A DNA stretch of 64,000 bases from Streptomyces sp. NBC_01446 (GCF_026340095.1 NZ_JAPEPO010000002.1:310001-374000); one strand, 5' to 3'. Shown: positions 42,424-51,690, counted from the stretch's first letter. The notes: generated from the sequence alone by a model not told the origin. Translations and numbers: made by a program.

Positions 42424-42621
42424 TCAAGTCTTTGCCGACGCTTGCAGGACGTCCTGGAGCGCTGCCATGCACTCCAGGCAGTGCCGGTCGGTCGAGTCGT
42501 GTCCGGCATCACCCTCACTCTGCCTGCGCTGTCCGCACAGCGTGGTGGCTGTGTCGGCCGCCACTACGTGCCACACCAGCCCACCGCCCGCGGCGTCCGC
42601 TCCGACCCACATCTCGTGCAT
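42424..42621 (-). CDS. small Cys/His hypothetical protein (putative zinc-binding)
   Basis: 65 residues: MHEMWVGADAAGGGLVWHVV, TTLCGQRRQSEGDAGHDST, DRHCLECMAALQDVLQ. LCG…H…HCLEC looks like a metal site of the type seen in many small Streptomyces proteins. GAGGGAG precedes the ATG at 42621. The longer frame from 42678 is less likely. Confidence 0.6.
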   Translation of the reverse strand: MHEMWVGADAAGGGLVWHVVAADTATTLCGQRRQSEGDAGHDSTDRHCLECMAALQDVLQASAKT

Positions 42622-43184
42622 GACCAGCTCCCTCGTAGACGGCACCACCGTTTTCCATCGCACCACCTGTCCGCCCATAAGGCCTCCCGCGGTGGAGCGG
42701 ACGGGTGAGACGTTCGTTGTGCCTTCCCGCGCGGCGGGAAGATTGGGCCCGATGGGCGGCGGTCAGGATGCCTCGCCATGTCGCGAACGGACCCAAGCGG
42801 TGCACGGCCCGCCATCAGGAGCATGCTGCCCGCTGTCTTGGTGTGCGTACGTACGCCCGCCGACGCACGTCTCAACGGCTCTCCTCGTCGAGAAACACAG
42901 TGGGCAGGTGGATGCCCCTCCAATCTGCGAACTATGTCCACTCGCTCCGCAGGGCGCCGTCGGCGGTTGTCGGCCAGCATGTTACGGGCCCGCGCTGAGC
43001 CCGTCGGCGGTCCTGGGGCCATGAAGCGGGGCGGCGCAGGCAGCGGACGGAGTCCAGGTGGGCGTAGCGTTCGCGGGCGGATTACACATCCCACATGCCA
43101 TCGGTGTCGGGCTGGGCGTGGACGGTGCCGAGAGGCTGAGAGCCCCTGCCATTCGGGTTTCACCGGCTCGCCTGGACCGCAGGG
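42622..43184. other. 563-bp region without a recognised gene
   Basis: No family features. Frames on both strands are arginine/proline-rich and lack good starts. Confidence 0.35.
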
Positions 43185-43943
43185 TCAGGCAGTCAGTTCC
43201 GTCTGGGCCGATGCCGCAGTGATGGGGGCGTGGCGGATGTACCACTCGGTGGCGAACAGCCGTTCCCGTACATCCGGCCGCAGGCTGGCAATCACCCCCG
43301 GTAGGGCTCCCCGCTGCACCTCGGAACGATGCGCCAGTACCGCGGTGATCTTCTGCTCTATCCAAGGGCTGACATCGACGGTTGCGGTGACCTGTTCGTC
43401 CGGAACGCTGTACACCGCCTTGCGCGCCCCGATCACGTCTCTCAGCGCCGGCACGGCTGAGTGCGGGTGTGTGGCCAGGTAGAGGGCACGCGGCTGCCAG
43501 GGTGCCCCGGCAGCCGGGTAGAGCTGCGAAAGCCCAGCCGCTTCGGCAGCGAGCATGGTCACCCGATGGGTGTGCACGTGATCTGGGTGACCGGGCAACC
43601 CACCGTAGGCATCATGGGTGACCACGATGTCCGGGCGGAATTTACGGATGTGCGCCACCAACCTCTGCACAGCCTCATCGAGCGGAGCCTCGCACAATCG
43701 TGCGCGGCCTGGGGCCGATTGAGGGACACGCGCATCGGCGTAGCCGAGCATGCGCGGCTTGCCAGCGTCGAGGATCCGCAGTGCTTCGGCCAACTCCGCA
43801 GCCCGCAGAGTATCCGCGGCCCAGGTCGCCGTGACGACTGCGGTACGCGCGCCACCAGCTGCATGACGGGCGAGCACTCCACCTGCCGACAACGACTCGT
43901 CGTCCGGGTGAGCAAAAATCGCGAGCAGGCTGGGCACGGGCAT
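43185..43943 (-). CDS. PIG-L / LmbE-type deacetylase
   Basis: 252 residues from MPVPSLLAIFAHPDDESLSA; AHPDDE is the zinc motif of GlcNAc-PI/MshB-type deacetylases. The third ligand region is GLPGHPDHVHTHRVTMLA (HPDHxxH). RSEVQRGALPGV is the conserved late motif (HxSQ-like). Family role: removal of acetyl from N-acetyl sugars, as in mycothiol or glycopeptide biosynthesis and in mycothiol-conjugate cleavage. The longer frame to 44105 adds low-quality residues, so the shorter start is chosen. Confidence 0.85.
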   Translation of the reverse strand: MPVPSLLAIFAHPDDESLSAGGVLARHAAGGARTAVVTATWAADTLRAAELAEALRILDAGKPRMLGYADARVPQSAPGRARLCEAPLDEAVQRLVAHIRKFRPDIVVTHDAYGGLPGHPDHVHTHRVTMLAAEAAGLSQLYPAAGAPWQPRALYLATHPHSAVPALRDVIGARKAVYSVPDEQVTATVDVSPWIEQKITAVLAHRSEVQRGALPGVIASLRPDVRERLFATEWYIRHAPITAASAQTELTA

Positions 43944-44062
43944 GAATAGCCACCTCGTCCGATGCGCTGTACCGACAGCGTATGGATTTCCTCCCCGCGC
44001 CACCCTGCGTGACGTACGATCAGGCTCCCTTCGCGCCGGAACGCTGCACTCCGGCAGGTCGG

Positions 44063-44312
44063 CCCAGCAGCGCGCATCGTCATCGAAGTCGACAGTGTCC
44101 AGCACTACGGCCGCAAGAACCAGCCCGACGGAAAGGCCGGGTCACCTACACCGCCTCGCCTCGGCTGTACTCGGAGATGGTCACCAAAGATCGGCGGCTT
44201 CGCCTGGCCAGCTACGAGATCTGCCGCTTCGGAGGGCTGGGAACTCACCCGGTCCCAAGGCGAACAGACCCTCACCGCCTTCTTCACCGAACTGCTCAAA
44301 CGGCATAACTGA
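44063..44312 (+). pseudogene. DUF559-like nuclease-fold fragment, frameshifted
   Basis: Three frames give AARIVIEVDSVQHYGRKN, then RVTYTASPRLYSEMVTKDRR and LRLASYEICRFGG, then GWELTRSQGEQTLTAFFTEL and LKRHN with stop. The IEVDSxQHY…RLxxxGYEIxRF pattern fits the PD-(D/E)xK-like DUF559 fold. At least two indels; N-terminal region absent. Confidence 0.55.
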
Positions 44313-44525
44313 TCGTCTCAGAAGGATCTTGATCTGCCTTCTCGGCCGGGGCGGTGCTCAGTGGCGCGACGGAACCGGTTGCTCTGCTTGCGCGTTGGCT
44401 CGACAGGACCTTGGGGGAACCTTGTCGAGTTTGAACTTCCCGCCGACGCGGGCCGTCGGACGCGGACCGGCCTGGTACCGAGGGGACTGCCATCAGCTAT
44501 CTAGCGAGGGGACCCGTGCCTTTAG

Positions 44526-46106
44526 CTTGAAATTAAACCTTCGGTGATCGTTTGGGGTTCGAGTCGTTCACCCACATGGGAATCTTCCGGACATGGCGAC
44601 GACCTCCCTTTCACGCTGTGTGATGTCTAGTCGCACAACGGGCCAGGAGGTCGCCGGTGTCGAGTGTCGTCAACGAAGTCGCTCATGGGCAGGCGCTTGC
44701 CGAACTGTCGTCCTTTCGGATGGAGTTACATGCGGCGATGCCGCGCCGTGCCGATGCCTTGTTCGAGTTGACGGACGCGGTGCTGTGCGCGGGCGGCCCG
44801 GTGGTGTCACTGCCGGAACTGTCGCTCGAGGTGGTGCACCGGCGTGGGCACGGGGCGATGTACGACGCGCTCGCCCAGGGCCGCCTGGATGTGGCGCGGC
44901 TGCGGTTGATGCTGGCCGGGCTCACGCTGCCGCGCGGGACGGACGGGCAGATCTCAATCGCGCTGGACGTGACAGCGTGGCCGCGCCCGGACGCGGAGTG
45001 CTCACCGGACCGGCTTCACTGTCACCGGCCGTGCCGCTGCGATGGGGTCCGGCAGACCATCCCCGGGTGGCCGTACCAGGTCGCCGCCGCGCTGGGCGGG
45101 GGACGGACCTCGTGGACCGGTCCGCTGGACGCAGTCCGCCTCGGCCCGGACGACGATGCGACCGAGGTCACCGCCGCCCAGATCCGGGACCTTCTCACGT
45201 GCCTGCGAGAGGCCGGGCAGTGGCGCGAGGGTGACCCCGAGGTGTTGTTCGTCCTGGACGCCGGCTACGACATCGTGCGCCTGACCTGGCTTTTGCGTGA
45301 CGCACCGGTCCGCATGCTCGGGCGCATCCGCGCCGACCGTGTCATGCACCACCCGCCAGGCCGTCGCAAGGGACCCACCAAAGGCCGGCAACCGCGTCAC
45401 GGCGAGCCCTTCCGCCTCGCCGACCCGGCCACCCACCCGGACCCGGTCCAGGAATCAGCTACTGTACACGACCGGTTCGGCCGCGTGAAGGCCCGATGCT
45501 GGGGACGCCTGCACCCCAAACTGGAACGCCGCCAAGGCGGTTGGGCCGATCACCCAGGTGACCTGCCCAACGTGGAGGGAACGCTGGTCCACCTCGCGGT
45601 CGAGTACCTGCCCGGCAACCGCGATCCCAAGCCGCTATGGCTATGGCACTCGGTCCCCGACGCCACCGCGCACGACGTCGACCGCCTGTGGCGGATCTTC
45701 CTCAGAAGATTCGACATCGAACACACCTTCCGGTTCTTCAAGCAGGCCCTGGGCATGACCCGCCCCCGCCTGCGCCACCCAGAACAGGCCGACCGATGGG
45801 TCTGGCTGATCCTCGCCGCCTACACCCAACTCCGACTCGCTCGCACCCTCACCGGCGATCTACGCCGCCCCTGGGAGAAACCACTGACACAACAACAACT
45901 CACCCCGGGCCGGGTTCGCCGCGGCTATCCCCGCATCCGCAAGATCCTGGGCACCCCCGCCAGATCGCCGAAAGCCAGCCGCCCCGGCTCAGGGCGCCCA
46001 CGAGGCCGGACGAGTAGCCCCGCGCCCCGCCACCCCGTCGGCAAACACCAGCACAAAAAGGACACCCCTCGCCCTTAAAGGCAACAAAGGGACCTTTAAT
46101 TTCAAG
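44526..46106 (+). mobile_element. 1581-bp IS (IS4-like DDE) with TTTAG target duplication
   Basis: Starts CTTGAAATTAAACC and ends, in reverse complement, CTTGAAATTAAAGG, so the terminal inverted repeats share 12 bases. TTTAG flanks both ends (44521-44525, 46107-46111). The uninterrupted form of the target, CTTTAGGCATGGGG, is seen in copy 1 at 15532-15545, which proves the insertion site. Confidence 0.9.
44657..46078 (+). CDS. DDE transposase (NF041680/IS4-IS701-like group)
   Basis: 473 residues from GTG. Asp in ISIALDVTAWPRPDAEC, Asp in VLFVLDAGYDIVRLTW and Glu in RRFDIEHTFRFFKQALGM form the triad, the last with the Y/F-x2-R-x3-E-x6-K-like spacing of IS4 relatives. The N-terminus includes PVVSLPELSLEVVHRRGHGA, a helix-turn-helix-like stretch. 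The C-terminus ends with a basic tail (GKHQHKKDTPRP). The gene is intact and fills the element. Confidence 0.85.
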   Translation: MSSVVNEVAHGQALAELSSFRMELHAAMPRRADALFELTDAVLCAGGPVVSLPELSLEVVHRRGHGAMYDALAQGRLDVARLRLMLAGLTLPRGTDGQISIALDVTAWPRPDAECSPDRLHCHRPCRCDGVRQTIPGWPYQVAAALGGGRTSWTGPLDAVRLGPDDDATEVTAAQIRDLLTCLREAGQWREGDPEVLFVLDAGYDIVRLTWLLRDAPVRMLGRIRADRVMHHPPGRRKGPTKGRQPRHGEPFRLADPATHPDPVQESATVHDRFGRVKARCWGRLHPKLERRQGGWADHPGDLPNVEGTLVHLAVEYLPGNRDPKPLWLWHSVPDATAHDVDRLWRIFLRRFDIEHTFRFFKQALGMTRPRLRHPEQADRWVWLILAAYTQLRLARTLTGDLRRPWEKPLTQQQLTPGRVRRGYPRIRKILGTPARSPKASRPGSGRPRGRTSSPAPRHPVGKHQHKKDTPRP

Positions 46107-46191
46107 TTTAGGCATGGGGGGAATCGCTTCTCAGGGCTGCTCTGACCTCAACTCGGTGCACGGGTCTGCACTGTTGACCTGAGACGACTAG

Positions 46192-46656
46192 ATGTGTGCC
46201 GTGTGTATAGTGATCGTGGTGACTGTAACGCGGAAGGTTCGCCGGTACTCCGGTGGCGTGTACGACTTGGGGCTGCACGTGGTGTGGTGCCCGAAGTACC
46301 GTCGCCGGGTTCTTGGTGGCCGTGTCGCGGGCCGGCTGCGTGAGCTGATCGAGGCGAAGGCAGCAGAGAAGGGCTGGGAGATCATCGCCCTTGAGGTGAT
46401 GCCTGATCACGTGCACCTGTTCGTCAAGCACGAGCCGAAGGCTTCCGCGTCCTACGTCGCGAACCAGTTCAAGGGCTTCACCTCCCGCGTGCTCCGTTCG
46501 GAGTTCGTGCACCTGAAGTCGCAGATGCCCACGCTGTGGTCGTCGTCGTTCTTCGTCGCCTCGGTCGGCGCGGTCAGCGCGGACACGGTGGAGAAGTACA
46601 TCAACACCCAGTGGGAACGGCCCTGGACGAAGAAGCAGACGGAGGGACAGGCGTGA
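46192..46656 (+). CDS. tnpA: IS200/IS605 Y1 transposase TnpA, copy 2
   Basis: 154 residues, differing from copy 1 at only a few positions (Gly for Val in GGRVAGRLRE, Gln for Pro in VANQFKG, Val for Ile in FFVASVGAV). The HUH motif (MPDHVHLF) and catalytic Tyr (KYINTQ) are intact. It overlaps tnpB by four bases. Confidence 0.9.
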   Translation: MCAVCIVIVVTVTRKVRRYSGGVYDLGLHVVWCPKYRRRVLGGRVAGRLRELIEAKAAEKGWEIIALEVMPDHVHLFVKHEPKASASYVANQFKGFTSRVLRSEFVHLKSQMPTLWSSSFFVASVGAVSADTVEKYINTQWERPWTKKQTEGQA

Positions 46657-47861
46657 TACGCGCCTACAAGTTCCTCCTTCGCCCCACCGTCCGCCAGCGC
46701 CAGGCGCTCGGCGAGATGCTGCGGGATCACTGCTCGCTCTACAACGGCGCCTTACAGGAACGCCGTGACGCCTACCGGCACGCCTCGAAGACCAGCATCA
46801 AGTACGGGCAGCAGTCCGCGCAGCTCAAGGAGGTCCGCGCGTTCGACCCGGAGCGTCAGGGCCGCTGGTCGTTCTCCTCCCAGCAGGCCACGCTTCGCCG
46901 TCTGGACAAGGCGTTCCAAGCGTTCTTCCGGCGCGTGAAGGCCGGACAGAAGCCGGGCTATCCCCGGTTTCGGGGTGCGATGTGGTTCGACACGGTGGAG
47001 TTCCCCAAGGATGGCGACGGCTGCCGGTGGGACTCCACCGGGCACGACCCCGTCACCCGCGTGCGCCTGCAAGGCGTTGGACACGTCCGCGTGCACCAGC
47101 ACCGGCCCGTGAAGGGTCGCGTCAAGACCGTCAGCATCAAGCGCGAGGGTCGGCAGTGGTATGTCGTCCTCGCCTGCGACGAGGTGGCCGTCGAGCCGCT
47201 GCCGGCCACGGGCGCGGCGTGCGGCATCGACATGGGTGTCACGCACTTCTTCACCACCTCCCAGGGCGCGCACGTCGAAAACCCCCGGCACGGCAAGCGC
47301 AACGCCGACGCCCTCGCCGAGGCTCAGCGTGCCCTCAAGGCGTTCCCCCGGCGCACGCGGGAGACCCGCACCGCCAAGCACCGCCGGGCCGTGGAGAAGG
47401 TTGCCAAGCTGCACCGCAAGGTCCGCCGTCAGCGTCTGGACCACGCGCACAAAGCCGCGTTCTGCCTGGTTGGCGACTACGACCAGATCGCGCACGAGCG
47501 GCTGAGTATCGCGAACATGGTTCGCACTCCCAAGCCGAAGCCCGACCCCGAGATGCCCGGAGCGTTCCTGGCGAACGGCGCCGCCTCGAAGGCCGGACTC
47601 AACCGCAGCATTCTTGACGCGGGTTGGGGGGTGTTCCTGGGCATCCTCGCGCAGAAGGCTGAAAGCGCCGCTCGTGTATTGATCCCGGTGGACCCCCGCA
47701 ACACCTCGCGCACCTGCCCCGAATGCGGGCACGTGGACGCGCAGAACCGCGACGGCGAAAAGTTCCACTGCACCTCATGCCACCACATCGACCACGCCGA
47801 CCGCGTGGGCGCCTGGAACGTCGCACTCAGGGCCGGGCTGGTCCTTCCCGACGTGGCATAG
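46653..47861 (+). CDS. tnpB: TnpB endonuclease, copy 2
   Basis: 402 residues, near-identical to copy 1. The catalytic acids (GIDMGVTHF, HERLSIANM, DHADRVGAW) and the four zinc cysteines are unchanged; one difference is Glu for Asp in ALGEMLRDHC and His for Gln in GEKFHCTSC. Because it sits at a new site, its guide RNA should carry different targeting bases (from 47909 on) than copy 1. Confidence 0.9.
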   Translation: MIRAYKFLLRPTVRQRQALGEMLRDHCSLYNGALQERRDAYRHASKTSIKYGQQSAQLKEVRAFDPERQGRWSFSSQQATLRRLDKAFQAFFRRVKAGQKPGYPRFRGAMWFDTVEFPKDGDGCRWDSTGHDPVTRVRLQGVGHVRVHQHRPVKGRVKTVSIKREGRQWYVVLACDEVAVEPLPATGAACGIDMGVTHFFTTSQGAHVENPRHGKRNADALAEAQRALKAFPRRTRETRTAKHRRAVEKVAKLHRKVRRQRLDHAHKAAFCLVGDYDQIAHERLSIANMVRTPKPKPDPEMPGAFLANGAASKAGLNRSILDAGWGVFLGILAQKAESAARVLIPVDPRNTSRTCPECGHVDAQNRDGEKFHCTSCHHIDHADRVGAWNVALRAGLVLPDVA

Positions 47862-48016
47862 CCACCGACAGGAGAAGCCCCCCGGATTTACCCGGGGGGA
47901 GGAGTCACAGCGGATCCCGGGCCGTTTTTCAGCAGTGACCGGCCGGCGGCCTCTCGCGTGCCAGAAAGCCACGCAGGCCAGCCACCGGCCGGTGTCTGTG
48001 CTCCGAACTACCCGAA

Positions 48017-48211
48017 CTACATCGTCGGGTCGATGTCCGGCTTGCCCGTACCGCCTGCATGCTCGCTCTGCTCCTTGAGCTGGCGGGCCTTGTCCTTCAG
48101 ACGCTGACGCTCCTGCGGGTCAGTAGCGCGTTCCGCGGCCTGTTCCAGATCCTGAGCCTTAGCACGCATCTGCTGGACACGACCGGACTCACCTGCAGCG
48201 CTCATGATCAC
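48017..48211 (-). CDS. DUF6381-like small charged protein, copy 2
   Basis: 64 residues (MSAAGESGRVQQMRAKAQD, ATDPQERQRLKDKARQLKEQ). Compared with copy 1, changes are mostly conservative (Lys/Arg, Gln/Arg), and the tail is shorter. The ribosome site and ~45 bases upstream are shared with copy 1. Conservation of the frame in both copies suggests selection. Confidence 0.75.
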   Translation of the reverse strand: MIMSAAGESGRVQQMRAKAQDLEQAAERATDPQERQRLKDKARQLKEQSEHAGGTGKPDIDPTM

Positions 48212-48214
48212 TCC

Positions 48215-48664
48215 TTGGGTGATGAGGAAGAGCGGGCCACATCAGAGAAACAGGCGCCACCACCCCCGGCATCTCGAACGGTCACCCACCGCTATCTACC
48301 CAGCTCGAAAAACCCTCACTGAACCACAACACAGCCCCGAACAGTGCCGACCAAACACCTGAAGATGCGGTGAGTAGCTCCAGCGGCCTGCATCAGGAAC
48401 CGCCAGGCGTAGCGGAGCCGCGCCCAGCGGCACTGGCCCCACGGGATCGGATACGAGACGGCCGACGTCGGCCGGCGCCGCAGCCTGTCCCAGCCCGGGA
48501 ACGTCGTGACGTCCGCGAGAGCAGCTGTGCGGCTTCACGCTCTCCCTGGCAATCCAACAGGATGGCTGTCTGAGCCAATACCGGATCGGCCTCTTCGTGG
48601 CAGGACGACCACGCCGCCGTCCAGGACCGGGATGAAGTTCCCCGTGATGTTGGACACTCGATGC
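48215..48664. other. degraded part of the duplicated segment
   Basis: Matches 2823-3060 in patches (GATGAGGAAGAGCGGGCC; CACGGGATCGGATACGA; GACGTCGGCCGG) and again near the IS3 tail. The alpha/beta hydrolase present at copy 1 is missing here. No intact gene. Confidence 0.6.
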
Positions 48665-48790
48665 TTACGCCGCGAGGACGTGTCCTTGTTCGTGTCGTAG
48701 CCGGATCTCCAGCGGGGTGAGATAGCCCCAGACCGGGTGCTTACGCAGCCGTTTGCGGTTGTAGAAGGTCTCGGTGACCCTGTTGCTCAA
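48665..48790 (-). pseudogene. IS3-family OrfB C-terminal fragment, copy 2
   Basis: The minus strand reads VTETFYNRKRLRKHPVWGYL then TPLEIRLRHEQGHVLAA and stop. It is better preserved than the fragment at 3920. Confidence 0.7.
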
Positions 48791-49104
48791 TTCGAGGAGT
48801 TTGCGTCGATCACTCGGTCGGAGGCAGGCGGAGAGACGGATCCTGCTGGTCAGGGGTGCGTGAAGGGGCGCCCCGCGGCAGGGGGTGGCGGCTGTGTCGA
48901 TGGGATCGGTTTCTGGCGGTGTTCCAGATAAGTCGGAAGCTTCATCCGGTCAAGTTCCGGAACCTGCTATCAGCACTGTTCCGTACGCAGGGGCCGTCCG
49001 TGACGCTCTTCGAAGATTGCCGTTCTGGCATCCCAGCCATACGGTCTCTCGTCAGCTGTTGTGGATGCGAGGGCGCCCGGCCCCACCGCTCGTACAGTTG
49101 AGGC
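48791..49104. other. 314-bp region without a recognised gene
   Basis: No family features. The last 20 bases (TACAGTTGAGGCATG) form a possible leaderless promoter for the glycosylase gene. Confidence 0.4.
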
Positions 49105-49878
49105 ATGCACGGCACGGAGCTGTCGGAACTGGACGCGCGTATCGCCGGCTGCCGGGCGTGCCCGCGGCTGGTGACCTGGCGCGAGGAGGTCGCCCGCACC
49201 AAGCGGGCCGCGTTCGCCGACCAGACCTACTGGGGCCGCCCGGTCCCCGGGTTCGGACCGGCGGACGCCTCACTGCTCATCGTCGGGCTCGCACCCGCCG
49301 CCCACGGGGGCAACCGGACAGGGCGCATGTTCACCGGCGACCGGTCCGGTGACGTGCTCTTCGAGGCGCTGTATGACGTAGGGCTCGCCTCCCAGAAGAC
49401 CGCGCTGCGCGCGGACGACGGGCTGGAGCTGTCCGGCGTCCGCGTGACCTCTCCCGTGCACTGCGCCCCGCCCGCCAACAAGCCGACCCCCTTGGAGCGG
49501 GACACCTGCCGACCATGGCTCGTGCAGGAACTGCAACTGCTGCGACCGTCCCTTCGTGCCGTCATCGTCCTCGGCGCCTTCGGGTGGCAGGCGGCGCTGC
49601 CCGCCTTCGCCGAGGCGGGGTGGACGGTGCCGCGGCCAAGACCCGCGTTCGCCCACGGCGCACGCCTCACCCTCCGGCCCCAGGCAGTGACGCTGGAGCC
49701 GGACACCGCACAGGCTCCGGCCGGTCCCCTCGAGCTCTTCGGGTGCTTCCACGTCAGCCAGCGCAACACCTTCACCGGCCGACTCACACCCGAGATGCTC
49801 CGCGATGTCCTGCACACGGCCGGGCAGGCCGCCGGCCTGCCCACACGGGAGCCCAGCCCCGGCGGCCGCCGCACATAG
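49105..49878 (+). CDS. udgB: uracil-DNA glycosylase, family 5 (UdgB-like)
   Basis: 257 residues. ELDARIAGCRACPRLVTWRE gives the first two iron-sulfur cysteines (CRAC); VHCAPPANKPTPLERDTCRP gives the other two. GLAPAAHGGNRTGRMFTGDR is the uracil-binding motif of family 5 (GLAPA, lacking the Asn/Asp of family 4), and CFHVSQRNTFTGRLT is the DNA-intercalation motif with His. The enzyme removes uracil and related deaminated bases from DNA. The frame is complete; a leaderless start at ATG 49105 is likely. Confidence 0.95.
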   Translation: MHGTELSELDARIAGCRACPRLVTWREEVARTKRAAFADQTYWGRPVPGFGPADASLLIVGLAPAAHGGNRTGRMFTGDRSGDVLFEALYDVGLASQKTALRADDGLELSGVRVTSPVHCAPPANKPTPLERDTCRPWLVQELQLLRPSLRAVIVLGAFGWQAALPAFAEAGWTVPRPRPAFAHGARLTLRPQAVTLEPDTAQAPAGPLELFGCFHVSQRNTFTGRLTPEMLRDVLHTAGQAAGLPTREPSPGGRRT

Positions 49879-50090
49879 GACGCCCCGAGGGCTTGCGGGC
49901 GATGGCAGCAGGCGCCGGCGGTTCCGGGGAAGAGGCCGCGTTCGGTGAGCTGCTCGAATTCGGGCATCCGAGACCTGCACGGAACAGACAGCCGGCTTGT
50001 CCACCCGAGACACGGCGAACTGGTTGACGAACACCAGGACGTCGACTGGGTCCCATGACGGGTCCAGGTGACCGCCATGGCCGGCGGCCC

Positions 50091-50354
50091 TCACTTCTTG
50101 ATGTCGTTGAGCGAGCCGAGCCGGCGGGACAGGGCGTCCAGGCGATCAGTGATGAGGGCCAGACAGTCCGGGCACCAGCGTTCACCGGGCTTGTCCAGGT
50201 CCAGGGGCACATCCTGCTTCGGTGCCGGGAGCACGATGCCGTCAGTGTCAGAGCAGGCGATGGCCTGGAACTCATTCACCGTGTCGCCGACAGGCTTGTG
50301 CCACACCAGGGTCTCGGACCGGCCCTCGGTGACCCGCCCTCGTGTTGCGAGCAT
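50091..50354 (-). CDS. small hypothetical protein with CxxC
   Basis: 87 residues: MLATRGRVTEGRSETLVWHK, ETVNEFQAIACSD-like middle, PGERWCPDCLALITDRLDAL, SRRLGSLNDIKK. WCPDC with an upstream Cys suggests metal binding or a redox site. GTGAGGA precedes the ATG. It follows the broken gene at 50369 by ~14 bases, so they were one transcript. Confidence 0.6.
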   Translation of the reverse strand: MLATRGRVTEGRSETLVWHKPVGDTVNEFQAIACSDTDGIVLPAPKQDVPLDLDKPGERWCPDCLALITDRLDALSRRLGSLNDIKK

Positions 50355-50368
50355 GATCAGTATCCTCA

Positions 50369-50693
50369 CTTCTCGGTGTGTTCGAGCGCGGCCCGAAAGA
50401 CGGCCAGCGTCTCCGTATCGCGGATCCGATGTCCCTGCACCTTCCCAGATCCGGGTCCGAGAGCGATGAGCGGGGACTTCAGGCCATTGTCCCACCATCC
50501 TTCTGTGGCAACCCTCTTGAGGACGCGGGCGAAGGAACCGGCGCGACCCCGAAGGCTGGAGCCGTCGAAGAGGCGCGCGTTCGGTGTTCCAGCCGGGGTC
50601 GCGGCGCACGGCGGCTCGGTGCTTGTCGAGGAAGTCGAGGTGATCGCGCTCAAACTCGAGGGTCGCATCCTTCACGCTGACGACGATCTCCAT
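50369..50693 (-). pseudogene. hypothetical protein, one frameshift
   Basis: ATG at 50693 opens MEIVVSVKDATLEFERDHLD and FLDKHRAAVRRDPGWNTE; near 50580 the reading shifts to ARLFDGSSLRGRAGSFARVL, KRVATEGWWDNGLKSPLIAL and DTETLAVFRAALEHTEK. The family is not recognised. It overlaps no other gene and shares direction with the CxxC protein. Confidence 0.55.
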
Positions 50694-50867
50694 ACGGGGC
50701 CCCGGTTGCAGAAGACGCAGATATAGCCGAGTGGACCCGTGCCGCGCCGGTGCTCCGTCAGGGACGGTCTATTCACGTTTAGTTGAACCCGCACGTGGGT
50801 TGCATCCGACCGGCTGGCGACAATGCTCGCGTATACCTGATCAAGAGTTGAGCCGAGGGAGACAGGC

Positions 50868-51254
50868 GTGCACCTGCCGGACCTGACCCACCTGACATAC
50901 AGACAAAGAGCCGAGCGCCTCGCAGACGAAGCCGTACGGGCCCTGCGTCAAGACCGACTCATCGACGCTACCGCGCTCGCCGCAGTCGCAAGCGCCCACG
51001 CTGCCGTAGCCAACGATCAGACAATGGAAGACGTCGTCGAAACGCCCCTGGGCATCCCGTTGTCAGTCACGAGGAACCCGCGGGCCCGGGACGTCACCAC
51101 CTTCCTGAGACAGCACGCCAGCCGGCCTGTGTCGAACGCAGAAGTCAAGAAGGCCTTCGGCTACAACGACGCAGAGGCAGGCAACGCCCTCCGCGATGCC
51201 GCGTCGCTCGGCCTGGCCGTCAAACTCGGACGCGGCGTGTGGCAGGCAACTTGA
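50868..51254 (+). CDS. hypothetical protein with C-terminal winged-helix-like part
   Basis: 128 residues from GTG (AGGGAGAC ribosome site). The N-terminus is helical (YRQRAERLADEAVRALRQDR, ALAAVASAHAAVANDQTMED); residues ~75-128 (FLRQHASRPVSNAEVKKAFG, AEAGNALRDAASLGLAVKLG, RGVWQAT) look like a small winged helix. The layout resembles other short DNA-binding proteins in this window but with different sequence. Confidence 0.65.
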   Translation: MHLPDLTHLTYRQRAERLADEAVRALRQDRLIDATALAAVASAHAAVANDQTMEDVVETPLGIPLSVTRNPRARDVTTFLRQHASRPVSNAEVKKAFGYNDAEAGNALRDAASLGLAVKLGRGVWQAT

Positions 51255-51285
51255 CATCTCCCCCAGCTGAAGCAGAGGGATTCCT
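51253..51285. repeat. degenerate IS200/IS605-like end hairpin
   Basis: GACATCTCCCCCAGCTGAAG followed by CAGAGGGATTCC resembles the right-end hairpin motif common to TnpB-bearing elements (CCCCxGCTGAAGCxGxGGG), here on the strand facing higher coordinates. No TnpB frame accompanies it. Confidence 0.45.
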
Positions 51286-51399
51286 TCATCGCGGAGTGAA
51301 CTTTCTGCTTCATCGACAGCCGCTGCCCCGAATGAACGGCGAGGGACGTTGGTACGCCCAGCAGTCTTACGCCAGCTCCACAGACCTGACATCCCGCCA

Positions 51400-51587
51400 G
51401 CCCGGCGGTAGACCCAGCCAGCTTGGTTATCGCCAGCCGGGCAGGGTCGAGCATACAAGTCGCGGACGGCGCGTGGGACGGGTATCCGCCCAGAGGGCGA
51501 ATCCCCGCTCGCTGCCCTGCTCCGCACGAGTCCGTTTCCTCTCCACCCTGAAGAGCGGAGTATCCACGGAGGAATCCCGATGAGCAC
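51400..51587 (+). repeat. ~188-bp repeat, copy B (leader-like, ends at an ATG)
   Basis: Partner of 23513-23700. Downstream of the shared GGAGGAATCCCGATGA the frame reads MSTENLPVAASRIQLTAEFG for about 20 residues before losing sense next to an IS5 remnant, so a gene start has been cut off here. In copy A the start is followed by different sequence. Confidence 0.6.
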
Positions 51588-51690
51588 CGAGAACCTGCCA
51601 GTCGCAGCCAGCCGAATACAGCTCACAGCCGAGTTCGGCCACAAGCTTCACGCGCCTGACCGCCCCCGACAGTGCCAGCAGCACTCACGC
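51580..51690 (+). pseudogene. truncated gene start after leader repeat B
   Basis: MSTENLPVAASRIQLTAEFG and HKLHAP follow a strong ribosome site, then the frame enters reversed IS5 sequence and stops at 51746. Family not recognised. Confidence 0.4.

Larger units (their letters stand above)
44490..47908 (+). mobile_element. IS200/IS605-type element, copy 2, interrupted in its left end
   Basis: Same ends as copy 1 (CCATCAGCTATCTAGCGAGG and GGGGGGAGGAGTCAC). A 1581-bp IS plus 5-bp target duplication sits inside its left end (44521-46111). Removing the insert and one duplicate leaves 1833 bp, exactly the length of copy 1. Both tnpA and tnpB are intact, but the left end needed for excision is split. 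Confidence 0.85.
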
